A DNA stretch of 64,000 nt from Treponema primitia ZAS-2 (GTDB lineage: Bacteria; Spirochaetota; Spirochaetia; Treponematales; Breznakiellaceae). The notes beneath the pieces are model-generated. The model saw only the letters and a program-made list of their open reading frames with translations. It was not told the origin of the DNA and ran no database searches. Positions 51,870 to 60,423 of this stretch are shown piece by piece (positions within the stretch are counted from its first letter, which is position 1; each line of letters starts with the position of its first letter). The DNA is taken from contig NC_015578.1 of assembly GCF_000214375.1 (NCBI RefSeq), positions 372,001 to 436,000 of the forward strand. Direction: 5' to 3'. The translations under genes and the position numbers were made by a program.

Positions 51870-52819
51870 AGATCACGGTTATTGGCGGGGCAAATATTGA
51901 TATTTCCGGCCGCTCAAATGCGCCTCTGGTTGCGGAGGACTCCAACCCCGCCCATGTAAACCTGAGCCCCGGCGGGGTAGGCCGCAATATCGCTGAAAAC
52001 CTGGTCCGCCTCGGGGCGGATGTTTCTTTTATTAGCGCCATCGGGGACGACGGATTTTCCCGGCTCATGGAAGGCTACTTTAACGAAGCCGGCATGGATA
52101 CTGCTCATCTCATACGGCGCAGAGGCATCCACACGGGGCTGTACCTCGCCCTGTTTGAGCCCGCAGGAAAATTCTTCATCGCCGTAAACGATATGGAGGC
52201 GGTTGAATCCATCACCCCGGCTGATATAGATGCTGCGGGGGGTCTTCTGGTACACTCGGATCTGGTTGTACTGGACGCGAATCTGCGCCCTGAAACCTTG
52301 GAAGCTGCCCTTGCCGCCGCAGGCAATGTTCCGGTCATGGCGGACAGCGTGTCCGAGGCCAAGGCGGAACGGCTCAAGGCAATTCTTCCGGGCCTAAGCA
52401 TACTCAAGGCCAACCGCGCCGAAGCGGAGGTGTTAGCCGGTTTCAGTTTTGACACCGATAACGCACTCCGGAAAGGCTGCCGGAAGCTCCTTGACGCCGG
52501 CCCTAAGCAGCTTTATATTACCCTGGGCAAGCAGGGAGCCTGCAGCGCCGTCCGGGGCCATGCCGGCGAGTGTGTGCTGTTCATGCAGCCGGTTCTGCCC
52601 GGCGCCCTGGTGAACGTAAACGGCGCTGGTGACGCCTTTGCCGCCGGGGCGGCTTACAGCTACTGTCTGGGCTATACCGTGGAGGCAAACGGCCTTTTCG
52701 GCGCAGCCTGCGCAGCGATCACCGTGGAATGTGAAGACGGGGTTTCCAAAAACCTTACCAGAGCTGCGGCAGTAGATAGGATGGCCGCTGTCTTGCGTAG
52801 TAATACTGACACTAATTAG
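51866..52819 (+). CDS. psuK: PfkB-family kinase, probable pseudouridine kinase
   Basis: About 317 residues. It starts at the ATG at 51866, overlapping the yjjW stop; reading further upstream adds unrelated residues. Ribokinase-fold motifs are KITVIGGANIDISGRS, LSPGGVGRNIAENLVRLGA and the catalytic NVNGAGDAFAAGAA. Phosphorylates pseudouridine to its 5'-phosphate. The specificity is inferred mainly from the psuG gene nine bases downstream. Confidence 0.9.
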   Translation: MKITVIGGANIDISGRSNAPLVAEDSNPAHVNLSPGGVGRNIAENLVRLGADVSFISAIGDDGFSRLMEGYFNEAGMDTAHLIRRRGIHTGLYLALFEPAGKFFIAVNDMEAVESITPADIDAAGGLLVHSDLVVLDANLRPETLEAALAAAGNVPVMADSVSEAKAERLKAILPGLSILKANRAEAEVLAGFSFDTDNALRKGCRKLLDAGPKQLYITLGKQGACSAVRGHAGECVLFMQPVLPGALVNVNGAGDAFAAGAAYSYCLGYTVEANGLFGAACAAITVECEDGVSKNLTRAAAVDRMAAVLRSNTDTN

Positions 52820-52828
52820 GAGAATTAT

Positions 52829-53752
52829 ATGAAAGCAGTAGAAAAATATCTGGACATACAAGGCGAAGTTCGGGAAGCCCTTGCGAAAGGGCAGGCGGTG
52901 GTCGCCCTGGAATCGACCATCATTTCCCACGGTATGCCCTACCCTGACAACCTGGAATGTGCTGCCGCCTGCGAACGGATAGTGCGGGAACACGGCGCAA
53001 TACCTGCAACCATTGCCATACTCAAGGGCCGGGTAAAGATCGGCCTTACGTCGGAGGATCTTTCCTACCTTGCTTCGGCAAAATCGGTGTTCAAGTGTTC
53101 CCGCCGGGACTTAGGCTATGTGCTGGCCCGGGGCCTGGACGGCGCCACCACCGTAGCCGCCACCATGATCCTGGCCGCCCGGGCAGGGATACGCTTCTTC
53201 GCCACCGGCGGCGTCGGTGGTGTGCACCGGGGCGCTGAGAGCACCATGGACATTTCTGCGGACATGACGGAACTGCAAACTACGGATGTGTGCGTTATCT
53301 CCGCCGGGGTCAAAAGCATCCTTGACATAGGCCGCACCCTGGAATACCTGGAAACCCTGGGTGTCCCGGTGGCGGCCTTTTCCCAGAACCGTTTCCCCGC
53401 CTTCTACACCCCCGACTCAGGCTTCGACGCCCCCCTGCGGCTGGACAGCGCCGAAGACGCAGCAAAGATGATGAAGATAAAGTGGGACTTCGATCTCCAC
53501 GGCGGCGCCATCATAGGCAACCCCATCCCCAAAGAATACGCTGTGCCACCGGAAAAGATAAACGCCGCCATAGACAGTGCCCTGAAGCAGGCCGGAGAAC
53601 GGGGCATCGCCGGAAAGGCGCTCACACCGTTTCTGCTCGATAAGATAAAGGAACTCACCGGTGGTGAAAGCCTGGAGGCGAATAAGCACCTGGTCTACAA
53701 TAACGCTGCCCTGGCTGCGGATATCGCCTCAGCCTTTGCTGCGTTGAAATAG
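52829..53752 (+). CDS. psuG: Pseudouridine-5'-phosphate glycosidase
   Basis: A 307-residue enzyme cleaving pseudouridine 5'-phosphate to uracil and ribose 5-phosphate. Family stretches: VVALESTIISHGMPYP, CSRRDLGYVLARGLDGATTV, FATGGVGGVHRGAEST, ISAGVKSILDIGRTLE and FSQNRFPAFY. It follows psuK with TTAGGAG before its ATG. Together with psuK it recycles pseudouridine from RNA turnover. Confidence 0.95.
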   Translation: MKAVEKYLDIQGEVREALAKGQAVVALESTIISHGMPYPDNLECAAACERIVREHGAIPATIAILKGRVKIGLTSEDLSYLASAKSVFKCSRRDLGYVLARGLDGATTVAATMILAARAGIRFFATGGVGGVHRGAESTMDISADMTELQTTDVCVISAGVKSILDIGRTLEYLETLGVPVAAFSQNRFPAFYTPDSGFDAPLRLDSAEDAAKMMKIKWDFDLHGGAIIGNPIPKEYAVPPEKINAAIDSALKQAGERGIAGKALTPFLLDKIKELTGGESLEANKHLVYNNAALAADIASAFAALK

Positions 53753-53777
53753 TAATTTTACTCAGAAGGAGAAAGAT

Positions 53778-54275
53778 ATGGCAAAGATGCAGATTTTCTA
53801 CGATTATGAATGTCCTTATTGCAAGCGGGGGTATGAATACCTCGGCGAGTTTATCGGGAGTCATCCTGAAATCGAAATTGAATGGCGGCCTGTGGAAGCC
53901 CATCCCCGGCCGGAGAACCATCCGCCCCACACGGATCTGAGCTGTCAGAGTTACTATATTGCCCGGGAACTGGGCGCGGATATGCCCAAGTTCCACGCCG
54001 CCATGTTCCAGGCGGTGGCCGGCGAGCGGCGGGATGTGGAAAAGGCCGATGTCCTGGTTGATATTGTCAAGGGTCTGGTGGACGGAGCGAAGTTCAAAGC
54101 CGTCCTTGAATCGGGTAAGTACGCCAAACAGATTGACGAGAACAACGATCTGGCCTATGAGCAGAGCGGCGTCTGGGCTGTCCCGGCTTTCCGGATGAAC
54201 GGAAAAAAGCTGGACGCTGCGGTAGGGGTTGGGGTTACTAAAGAGCAGGTTAAAGCTTTTCTGGAACAGCGCTGA
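53778..54275 (+). CDS. DsbA-family thioredoxin-fold protein (FrnE-like)
   Basis: A 165-residue thioredoxin-fold protein with the redox motif CPYC in YDYECPYCKRGYEYL, and the cis-Pro loop GVWAVPAFRMNG. No signal peptide, so probably cytoplasmic, like FrnE or HCCA-isomerase relatives rather than a periplasmic DsbA. GAAGGAG lies before the ATG. It is 25 bp after psuG and likely in the same transcript, ended by the terminator at 54281-54335. Confidence 0.88.
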   Translation: MAKMQIFYDYECPYCKRGYEYLGEFIGSHPEIEIEWRPVEAHPRPENHPPHTDLSCQSYYIARELGADMPKFHAAMFQAVAGERRDVEKADVLVDIVKGLVDGAKFKAVLESGKYAKQIDENNDLAYEQSGVWAVPAFRMNGKKLDAAVGVGVTKEQVKAFLEQR

Positions 54276-54280
54276 ATTTC

Positions 54281-54335
54281 AAAAGGCATGCCCATAGAAA
54301 TTCGTGATCTCTATGGGCATGCCTTTTGTTTTTTA
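54281..54335 (+). terminator. Rho-independent terminator
   Basis: A 19-bp perfect stem (54281-54299 with 54311-54329, arms CAAAAGGCATGCCCATAGA and its complement) with 11-nt loop, followed by T-rich sequence. Closes the yjjI-yjjW-psuK-psuG-dsbA unit. Confidence 0.92.
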
Positions 54336-54476
54336 ATTATTTTTTACATAACCCTATTATATTTATGGAGGTAAGAGGGCATTGATACCGGGGCCATTCC
54401 GTTATCGGTATGGCTTTCGCCTTCACAGAGGGGAGTTACCGAGCAACCCGCCACCCCATAAAAACTCCCCGTTTTG

Positions 54477-54508
54477 TGGAGAAATCGGCCCAAAGGCCGA
54501 TTTCTCCA
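54477..54508 (-). terminator. Probable cysK terminator
   Basis: TGGAGAAATCGGCC (54477-54490) and GGCCGATTTCTCCA (54495-54508), a 14-bp perfect stem with CAAA loop. On the minus strand it is followed by CAAAACGGGGAGTTTTT, an imperfect T-run. A second palindrome GAGAGTTTTTAAAACTCTC (54511-54529) overlaps the cysK stop codon. Confidence 0.65.
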
Positions 54509-54526
54509 AGAGAGTTTTTAAAACTC

Positions 54527-55447
54527 TCAGTCGTCCCAAAGCCAGGTAGACAGGTAGCGTTCCCCCGTATCGGGCAGCACCGCCACAATGGTCTTCCCCT
54601 TGTTTTCAGGCCGCTTGGAAATGGTTAGGGCCGCTTCCAGGGCTGCGCCGGAAGAAATACCCACCAGGATACCCTCTTCTTTTGCTGCCCTGCGGGCTGC
54701 TGCCCCGGCTTTAACGTCATCGGTCTGGTAAATCTCGTCAATAATATCTTTGCCGTATACCTGGGGCACAAAGCCCGCGCCAATACCCTGGATCTTGTGG
54801 GGGCCGGGCTGGCCGCCTGACAGGACCGGGGATGCCGAGGGTTCCACGGCGATTACCTTCACCGAGGGTTTCTTGGATTTCAGGTATTTACCCGCCCCGG
54901 TAACGGTTCCGCCGGTGCCGACCCCGCCGATAAGGATATCAACCTCACCCTTGGTATCGTCCCAAATTTCGGGACCCGTGGTTTTCTCGTGAATGTCCGG
55001 GTTAGCAGGGTTGTTGAACTGCTGGGGGATAAAGGAATTGGGAATAGTTGCCGCCAGCTCTTCCGCCTTAGCAATGGCCCCCTTCATACCTTTGGCGCCT
55101 TCGGTCAGCTCCAATTCCGCCCCCAGGGCTTTGAGAAGCTTCCGCCGCTCAATACTCATGGTCTCCGGCATGGTCAGGATGATCCGGTACCCCTTCACCG
55201 CCGCCACAAAGGCCAGGCCGATGCCGGTATTGCCGCTGGTAGGTTCGATAAGAACCGTACCCTTCTTAATTTTCCCATCTTTTTCACCCGCCTCGATCAG
55301 TGCCAGGGCGATCCGGTCTTTAACGCTGGAAAGGGGGTTAAAGCTTTCCAGCTTTACATATACCGTAGCCCCCCCCTCGTTAAGCTTGTTGATTTTCACA
55401 ATAGGGGTTTTCCCTATCAGATCTGTAATTTTGTCTACTCTAGCCAT
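54527..55447 (-). CDS. cysK: Cysteine synthase (O-acetylserine sulfhydrylase)
   Basis: A PLP enzyme making cysteine from O-acetylserine and sulphide; 306 residues as usual. The PLP lysine is Lys43 in [12 protein letters not shown], the substrate loop is [13 protein letters not shown], the phosphate loop is [16 protein letters not shown], and [10 protein letters not shown] lies near the C-terminus. AGGAGG precedes the ATG and a very good promoter lies at 55487-55516. No cysE adjoins. Confidence 0.95.
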   Translation of the reverse strand: MARVDKITDLIGKTPIVKINKLNEGGATVYVKLESFNPLSSVKDRIALALIEAGEKDGKIKKGTVLIEPTSGNTGIGLAFVAAVKGYRIILTMPETMSIERRKLLKALGAELELTEGAKGMKGAIAKAEELAATIPNSFIPQQFNNPANPDIHEKTTGPEIWDDTKGEVDILIGGVGTGGTVTGAGKYLKSKKPSVKVIAVEPSASPVLSGGQPGPHKIQGIGAGFVPQVYGKDIIDEIYQTDDVKAGAAARRAAKEEGILVGISSGAALEAALTISKRPENKGKTIVAVLPDTGERYLSTWLWDD

Positions 55448-55468
55448 AATTAACCTCCTGTGTTAATT

Positions 55469-55516
55469 CCTAGTATTAATATAGGCATTATATAAGAAAA
55501 ATCAAGCAAATGTCAA
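55469..55516 (-). promoter_or_regulatory. cysK promoter with downstream dyad
   Basis: On the minus strand, perfect -35 TTGACA (55511-55516), 18-bp spacer, perfect -10 TATAAT (55487-55492). An imperfect dyad CCTAGTATTAATATAGG (55469-55485) sits at the expected transcription start, where a repressor would act. Confidence 0.75.
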
Positions 55517-55588
55517 GCGATTTTTTATGAAATTTGGCAAAATTTTTTCAAGTTTTGTTCGAAGCCTCCATCACCGACATATTGAAAG

Positions 55589-55652
55589 TTGTTCACAAAA
55601 TGAACAAACGGGTATTTGAACGCTTGACATGTTTTATAAAAGCTTGTTATGG
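55589..55652 (+). promoter_or_regulatory. Possible operator and promoter upstream of the poly-C frame
   Basis: Inverted repeat TTGTTCA (55589-55595), 5-nt loop, TGAACAA (55601-55607). It is followed by -35 TTGACA (55624-55629), 17 bp and TTATGG (55647-55652). The only frame just downstream is the small poly-C one. Confidence 0.4.
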
Positions 55653-55690
55653 TTTAGCCGTAGTTTTATTCTGAAAGGGGAATTGTAAGG

Positions 55691-55792
55691 GTGTATTCAC
55701 ACAGGGATACTTATAAAGTACAAATGAACCTCCACAAGTATGTGAGTCTGTACTTGACGTCTGTTACCCCCCCCCCCCCCCCCACGAAATAA
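55691..55792 (+). CDS. Possible phase-variable small frame containing a C17 tract
   Basis: GTG start at 55691 with GAAAGGGG upstream. The frame reads 33 residues, including a proline run encoded by the 17-base poly-C tract, and stops at 55790-55792. With 16 or 19 C residues the frame would instead continue 48 more codons to 55931. No family recognised. The opposite strand also has an open frame over the tract. It could equally be non-coding. Confidence 0.25.
   Translation: MYSHRDTYKVQMNLHKYVSLYLTSVTPPPPPTK
55767..55783. repeat. Poly-C/poly-G homopolymer, 17 bp
   Basis: Seventeen consecutive C on this strand. Such tracts slip during replication, and homopolymeric G tracts act as expression switches in some treponemes. 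The sequence from 55793 to 56088 holds no convincing gene apart from the alternative frame, and a GTGTAC-TGTACAC dyad near 56017. Confidence 0.9.
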
Positions 55793-56088
55793 TTGCTTAT
55801 ACCACAAAGAATTAGCTCAATCATTTGACACTTTAGCTTCTCAAAATGTACCGGTTCCTCTACGGGGATATCGGCTTTTTTATATGCCCATTCCATCCAC
55901 GCGGAGGGCCATCGGCTTTAAGGGGCCGTGACAGCAACCGGATTACATCCCCGATGCTGTTACGGCGCACGGGTAAGTATCTGCGGTAAGACAAGAAAAA
56001 AAACGGGTACAAGAGGTGTACTGTACACTAGGGGAAAATTTGCTCTGACGAAAACACTAATAGTACCTGCACCAGAGGAGGTAGAGGC

Positions 56089-56580
56089 GTGTTTTTAGAT
56101 TCATTTAAGAAAAATATTATTAATCAGCTCGTAGCAGCGGACGACGGTAGGGTCCTGCACACCCCTATGGAACCTTACTTCCTTGCCTTTACCGGCCAGT
56201 TCTCCCCGGGCATGCCCTTTACCTTTTATTTCGAGGACCGGAACAAGCCGGTACTGTTCGTCTACGACCCAACCCCCATTGACCGCCGTTCCAGCCACGC
56301 CTCGTTCCTTGAGCACTGCGAGGGGATAAAGGCAAACATCCTGCCCATCACCAGCTTTATGCAGAAACTAGCCGACGAAGGGTATGTGACGGTACGGCCC
56401 CTGGACTACAATGAGCGCCCTGAATTGCCCCCGGATTATGCCAATCTGTGGCGCAAGTACAAACAGTTTTACAGCGATGTGATGAACGGGTTATCTTTTG
56501 TCTGCTTTTCACGGTTTGTACCGGAGCAGAAGCTCTACGATGTTTGGGTGAAGTTTAATCCTAAGGTGTTGGCGGGGTAG
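56089..56580 (+). CDS. Hypothetical protein
   Basis: A 163-residue soluble protein not matching any family I know. GTG start preceded by GAGGAGG eight bases upstream. Contains TPMEPYFLAFTGQFSPGMPF, FVYDPTPIDRRSSHASFLEH and a basic-aromatic C-terminal part (ANLWRKYKQFYSDVMNGL). No signal peptide, membrane span or cysteine motif. It stands between the poly-C region and a set of decayed genes. Confidence 0.65.
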   Translation: MFLDSFKKNIINQLVAADDGRVLHTPMEPYFLAFTGQFSPGMPFTFYFEDRNKPVLFVYDPTPIDRRSSHASFLEHCEGIKANILPITSFMQKLADEGYVTVRPLDYNERPELPPDYANLWRKYKQFYSDVMNGLSFVCFSRFVPEQKLYDVWVKFNPKVLAG

Positions 56581-56632
56581 AAGGGAAGCGGAAATCCTTG
56601 TTTAGAGGGCAAAATCCCAGTATACTAGGGAA

Positions 56633-57472
56633 ATGAGCCGAAGGTTGCTCATTGGGATACAGGATTTTGCCAGAATTCGAGAGGATGGTTTTTTTTATTA
56701 TAGATAAAACCGCTCGAAATTATGATTTGATTGCCGGATCGAGAGGGACCTTCTCCCTGTCCCGGCCCCGTTATGGGGACCTCTGCGGTATAACCCAGGA
56801 AGAGCTCAAGCGGGATTTTGCACCGGAGATAGGGCAGATTATTTAGGGTAAAAACACTGAAAAGAAAATCTACCTTAATGAACTGAAACGCTGTTATAAC
56901 GGCTATCGGTTTTCAAAAAATCCGCTTACCGTATACAATTCCTTTGATTTATTGAACCATTTTAATAATAGCGGGTTTTTCGATTATTACTGGTATGCTA
57001 CCGGTACTCCGACCTTTCTTATCAAGCTGATTGAAGATCAAAAGATCGACATAGTGAACCTGGAAAACGAAAGCGTCATGATGGCGGATTTCCAAAGGTT
57101 TGATGCAGAAAACATGGAAGCGGTTCCGGTTCTGTATCAAACAGGTTACTTGACCATTGTTGATTATGACGATGAGCTGGATGAATATTTCCTGGACTAT
57201 CCCAATGAAGATGTGCGCACATCATTTTCCAAATCATTGATGGAACACTACATTCATGCGCCGGCAAGCGATTTACGGGCATTGATCAGAACCCTGCCAA
57301 GGGCGCTTATTCAGGGTGACCTTGCCGGTGCGGTAAATGCGATGAAGTCCTTTCTGACTGACGTGCACTACGATATCCAGATAGGGAATGAGAAATACTA
57401 CCAAACCGTGTTTCATCTTATTTTCCGGATGCTGGGTTTATTCTACCGATCCGAAGGGCAGGTTATGAAGGA
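56633..57472 (+). pseudogene. Decayed AAA-ATPase-like/PD-(D/E)XK nuclease-type gene
   Basis: Remnant of the AAA-ATPase-like family with a C-terminal nuclease domain (PF09820/DUF1703 type). The frame starts LLIGIQDFARIREDGFF and then shifts at a T8 run (56689-56696), continuing in another frame as IIDKTARNYDLIAGSRGTFS. After SLSRPR the P-loop and Walker B region is missing and sequence jumps to LCGITQEELKRDF. An in-frame TAG lies at 56844-56846. The later part (RCYNGYRFSKNPLTVYNSFD; ATGTPTFLIKLIEDQ) is well kept. The nuclease end is lost where Fic-like sequence begins. No function expected. Confidence 0.85.
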
Positions 57473-57712
57473 ATATCTCTGGCACTGGCGCAGGACGAAA
57501 ACATGCCCTTCCGTTCATACAGTCTGTCTGCAAAAATAATGCGGAGAAGAAAGGACTATTACCTGATTCTTGAAGATGTGCAGAGCCTCCGGGCAATCAA
57601 GGCGACCGCATTCCGGGAAATAGAGGATATGCATTCCAAGGGATTGCTTACACGTTTGGGCAGCGAGAGAAGTGTGCGGTATGAGCTTGATGGCGGGGTA
57701 AACCAGCCATAA
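57473..57712 (+). pseudogene. C-terminal fragment of a Fic-family protein
   Basis: The frame reads SLALAQDENMPFRSYSLSAK followed by IMRRRKDYYLILEDVQ, matching the region after the catalytic motif of Fic/DUF4172 proteins. It then reads a winged-helix-like end (EDMHSKGLLTRLGSERSVRY). The catalytic HPFxxGNGR motif and everything before it are absent; the fragment abuts the decayed ATPase gene in a different frame. A remnant brought together by deletion. Confidence 0.65.
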
Positions 57713-57722
57713 CACAAGGGGT

Positions 57723-57890
57723 GATACAATTCAAAGGGCTAAGGTTTTTAAAATCGGAAATAGCCAAGTAATATGTGTTCCTACAGAATATCAAGTTGAT
57801 AACGATGAGCTATGTATCTATAAAATTGGCAATAGTCTTTTTTAGAAAAAATGATCCATGGAAGTTGTGTAAGAGAAATATTACTGAAGT
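57723..57890 (+). pseudogene. VapB-type antitoxin remnant
   Basis: The frame reads RAKVFKIGNSQVICVPTEYQ then VDNDELCIYKIGNSLF and a TAG, as in AbrB-fold VapB antitoxins. The usual C-terminal KNDPWKLC follows after a frameshift. No start codon remains in frame, and no VapC toxin follows. From 57891 to 58146 the sequence is AT-rich and degenerate, with only short reading frames and no supported gene. Confidence 0.65.
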
Positions 57891-58146
57891 TTAATTCTCA
57901 GATAGTAATTATGCTTTTAGTGAAGTACGTTATGATATACAAGATGTATATTTAAAAAAATAATTATTAATTCTAAGCGATGATACATTACTTGCAATGA
58001 AATAACACCTGGTTATTTCGAAACATATAAGCAAGATGAGTTATTAAAAAAATATCCAATTCATATATAGTTGATGAAAAGGTTTTAACTAGCAAAGGGA
58101 ACTATATTATTGTATGGGTATTAAATGATGCTTAAGGATTGCTAAT

Positions 58147-58980
58147 ATGTTAATTGGTGGACTTCGATTAAATGGCATTACAAAAAAGTCGCAAGAAAAT
58201 ATGCCATTGATCACGGTTATAACCGTTGTTTATAATGCCAAAGATCAATTGGAAGAAACTATTCTTAGTATAACAGGGCAAACATATAAAAATATTGAAT
58301 ATATTATAATAGATGGCGCTAGTACTGATGGAACATTAGACATCATTAAAAAACATGAGGGTCTAATAGATTATTGGGTAAGCGAACAGGATAATGGTTT
58401 ATATGATGCTATGAATAAAGGTATTGATTTGACTTCGGGTAACTGGATTAACTTTATGAATAGTGGTGATACATTCTATGATAATAAAACTATAGAATTA
58501 TTAGTTTCAAATATTAAATATAATGATAGTATTTCTGTATTTTATGGTGATGCTGAAGTGCATTTCAGGTCGGGCATAAATATTATAAAGGCTCCGCTGG
58601 CAATTCAAGGTAAAATGAACTTTATGAAATTTCGTCATCAAAGTTCATTCACTAAAACGTCTTGTCTTAAAGAAAGGCATTTTGATGTAAAATACAAAAT
58701 TGCTGCGGATTTCGATTTGTTTAGATATTTATATATTAATAATGGCAAATTTTGTTATATCCCAATAGTAATATCAAAATACTATGGCATAGAAGGAGTT
58801 TCAGTTGACAAGCCAGCTGCGTATGAATATGAAAAATGTAAAATAAATGGGTTTCTTGATAAAAAAATTAATTATGCATTTTTATTTTTTATTATAATAT
58901 TTGCAATTGGTAAATATCAACTGAGGAAGATATTTCCGACATTTCTTTTAAAAACATATAGAGATTATAAATTTAAATAG
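58147..58980 (+). CDS. Glycosyltransferase family 2
   Basis: A 277-residue GT-A-fold transferase. ITVITVVYNAKDQLEETILS and YIIIDGASTDGTLDIIKKH form the nucleotide-sugar half, and DNGLYDAMNKGIDLTSGNWI with FMNSGD supply the metal/acceptor region (like colanic-acid WcaA/WcaE enzymes). The short hydrophobic C-terminus (FLFFIIIFAIG) may attach it to the membrane. AAGGA precedes the ATG. First intact gene of the AT-rich polysaccharide cluster. Confidence 0.9.
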   Translation: MLIGGLRLNGITKKSQENMPLITVITVVYNAKDQLEETILSITGQTYKNIEYIIIDGASTDGTLDIIKKHEGLIDYWVSEQDNGLYDAMNKGIDLTSGNWINFMNSGDTFYDNKTIELLVSNIKYNDSISVFYGDAEVHFRSGINIIKAPLAIQGKMNFMKFRHQSSFTKTSCLKERHFDVKYKIAADFDLFRYLYINNGKFCYIPIVISKYYGIEGVSVDKPAAYEYEKCKINGFLDKKINYAFLFFIIIFAIGKYQLRKIFPTFLLKTYRDYKFK

Positions 58981-59009
58981 AAAAGGATTATCAAAAATAA
59001 AGGGTGAAA

Positions 59010-60404
59010 ATGCCTATATATTATACTTTAATGCCACTAATGTTTTTTGGGTCCTTACTGTTGGGTAATATTGCTGGCAGTACAATAAATTTTACACCTA
59101 TTATTATGGCTTTTCTATTTTTCTATTTTATAACCCTTATAAAAGCAATATACATTTTTGGAATATTTTCTCTTTATCCAATTTATCTTTATACAAGCTT
59201 TTTTTTTGTATATACACGTTTATATTTTCATGTAATTGGATATAGATCATTTTTAGATAGTAATACAGTTGTTGGTAGGCATATTTTTAATAATTCAGTT
59301 GGTATTATATTTATTTGTATTATTTTTTTGTCTCATTATATAATTGATATTTTCTACACTTGCTCGTTTAGAAAAATAAATATAAAAAACGAATTAATAT
59401 ACTTACCTAAAATTGAATCCTGTGGATTATTTTTAATGATCCTTTTCTCTCCTGCTATAATTTATAAACTATATCTTCAATTCTTATACGTTTCAGAAAA
59501 TGGCTATGTTTCTATGTATCTTTATGGTTTCAAAAATATTTCTTATCCATTTTGGACAAAGGGAAGCGGGACATTTTTTTTACTCGGTTATTTACTAATT
59601 CTTTTTTCGTATCCGGCGAAAAAAATATTTATATTTGCATCAATTATCTATTTTATATATGCCTTAACGGGTAGTCTGAAGGGATCGCGGGGAACACTTT
59701 TAGTTCCCCTTGTTGCTATAATTTTTTTTTATTATAAGTTATATCACAGTAAAATATCATTTAAAATGATAATGGTTGTCTTGATATTCTTTGTGCTATT
59801 TTCAATAGGACTTGGGAAATATAGAGGCTCTTATGGAAAAAATAAAATTAATGCCTCCATTCAATATGGTATGATTAATTCTTTTTTTTATGGACAGGGT
59901 AGTACTATAGATGTTCCTTTGGGCCTTATTTCGGAAAGTAAAAGAATAGAGAAATACCGCCACTTTCCCTTTATTTTTTCTGCACTCTTAAAACCAATAT
60001 TTTTTCAGCTATATCCTGATAATGGATCTGAACGTTTAATGATAACGTTAGAAAAATATAATAACATGCCAGCTATTGTTACATATATTTTATCGCCTAA
60101 GATTTATTTAACAGGGCAGGGTTTGGGTGGTTCTGTAATAGCAGAAATGTACGATTGTGGGAAATTTGTAGGAATAATAGCTTGGTCATTAATACTAGGA
60201 TTTATCATAAAAATAGTTGATAAAATATTGGTTTTAAGAAATAGGTATATTCCTTTTTGTTGGTTTTTAGTAAATTCGGTTATCGGAATGCCTAGAGATT
60301 ACTTTTTTTCTTTTTCAAACGCAATACCATATATGATCATAATATTTGTTATTATTAATTTAGTTAATATAATATTTTCATCAAAACAAAAGTTATTAAA
60401 TTAA
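59010..60404 (+). CDS. Wzy-like O-antigen polymerase, multi-span membrane protein
   Basis: About 464 residues with some 11-12 hydrophobic segments and a larger external loop in the C-terminal third (around FYGQGSTIDVPLGLISESKR). This layout, with the GKYRGSYGKN and TGSLKGSRGT stretches, fits O-antigen/oligosaccharide repeat-unit polymerases, which are poorly conserved. I take ATG 59010 because AAAGGGTG serves as its ribosome site; a GTG at 59004 is also in frame. Flanking glycosyltransferases support the role. Confidence 0.72.
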   Translation: MPIYYTLMPLMFFGSLLLGNIAGSTINFTPIIMAFLFFYFITLIKAIYIFGIFSLYPIYLYTSFFFVYTRLYFHVIGYRSFLDSNTVVGRHIFNNSVGIIFICIIFLSHYIIDIFYTCSFRKINIKNELIYLPKIESCGLFLMILFSPAIIYKLYLQFLYVSENGYVSMYLYGFKNISYPFWTKGSGTFFLLGYLLILFSYPAKKIFIFASIIYFIYALTGSLKGSRGTLLVPLVAIIFFYYKLYHSKISFKMIMVVLIFFVLFSIGLGKYRGSYGKNKINASIQYGMINSFFYGQGSTIDVPLGLISESKRIEKYRHFPFIFSALLKPIFFQLYPDNGSERLMITLEKYNNMPAIVTYILSPKIYLTGQGLGGSVIAEMYDCGKFVGIIAWSLILGFIIKIVDKILVLRNRYIPFCWFLVNSVIGMPRDYFFSFSNAIPYMIIIFVIINLVNIIFSSKQKLLN

Positions 60405-60423
60405 TGGAAATTTATCGTTAATA

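Noticed and set aside
55711-55896. Minus-strand 61-residue frame across the poly-C tract
   Set aside because: Reads plausible residues (KKADIPVEEPVHFEKLKC) but lacks a ribosome site and a recognisable family; left as an alternative reading of the contingency region, not called.
57891-58146. Additional gene before the first glycosyltransferase
   Set aside because: Only short interrupted frames (e.g. ending VLTSKGNYIIVWVLNDA); no start, ribosome site or family.
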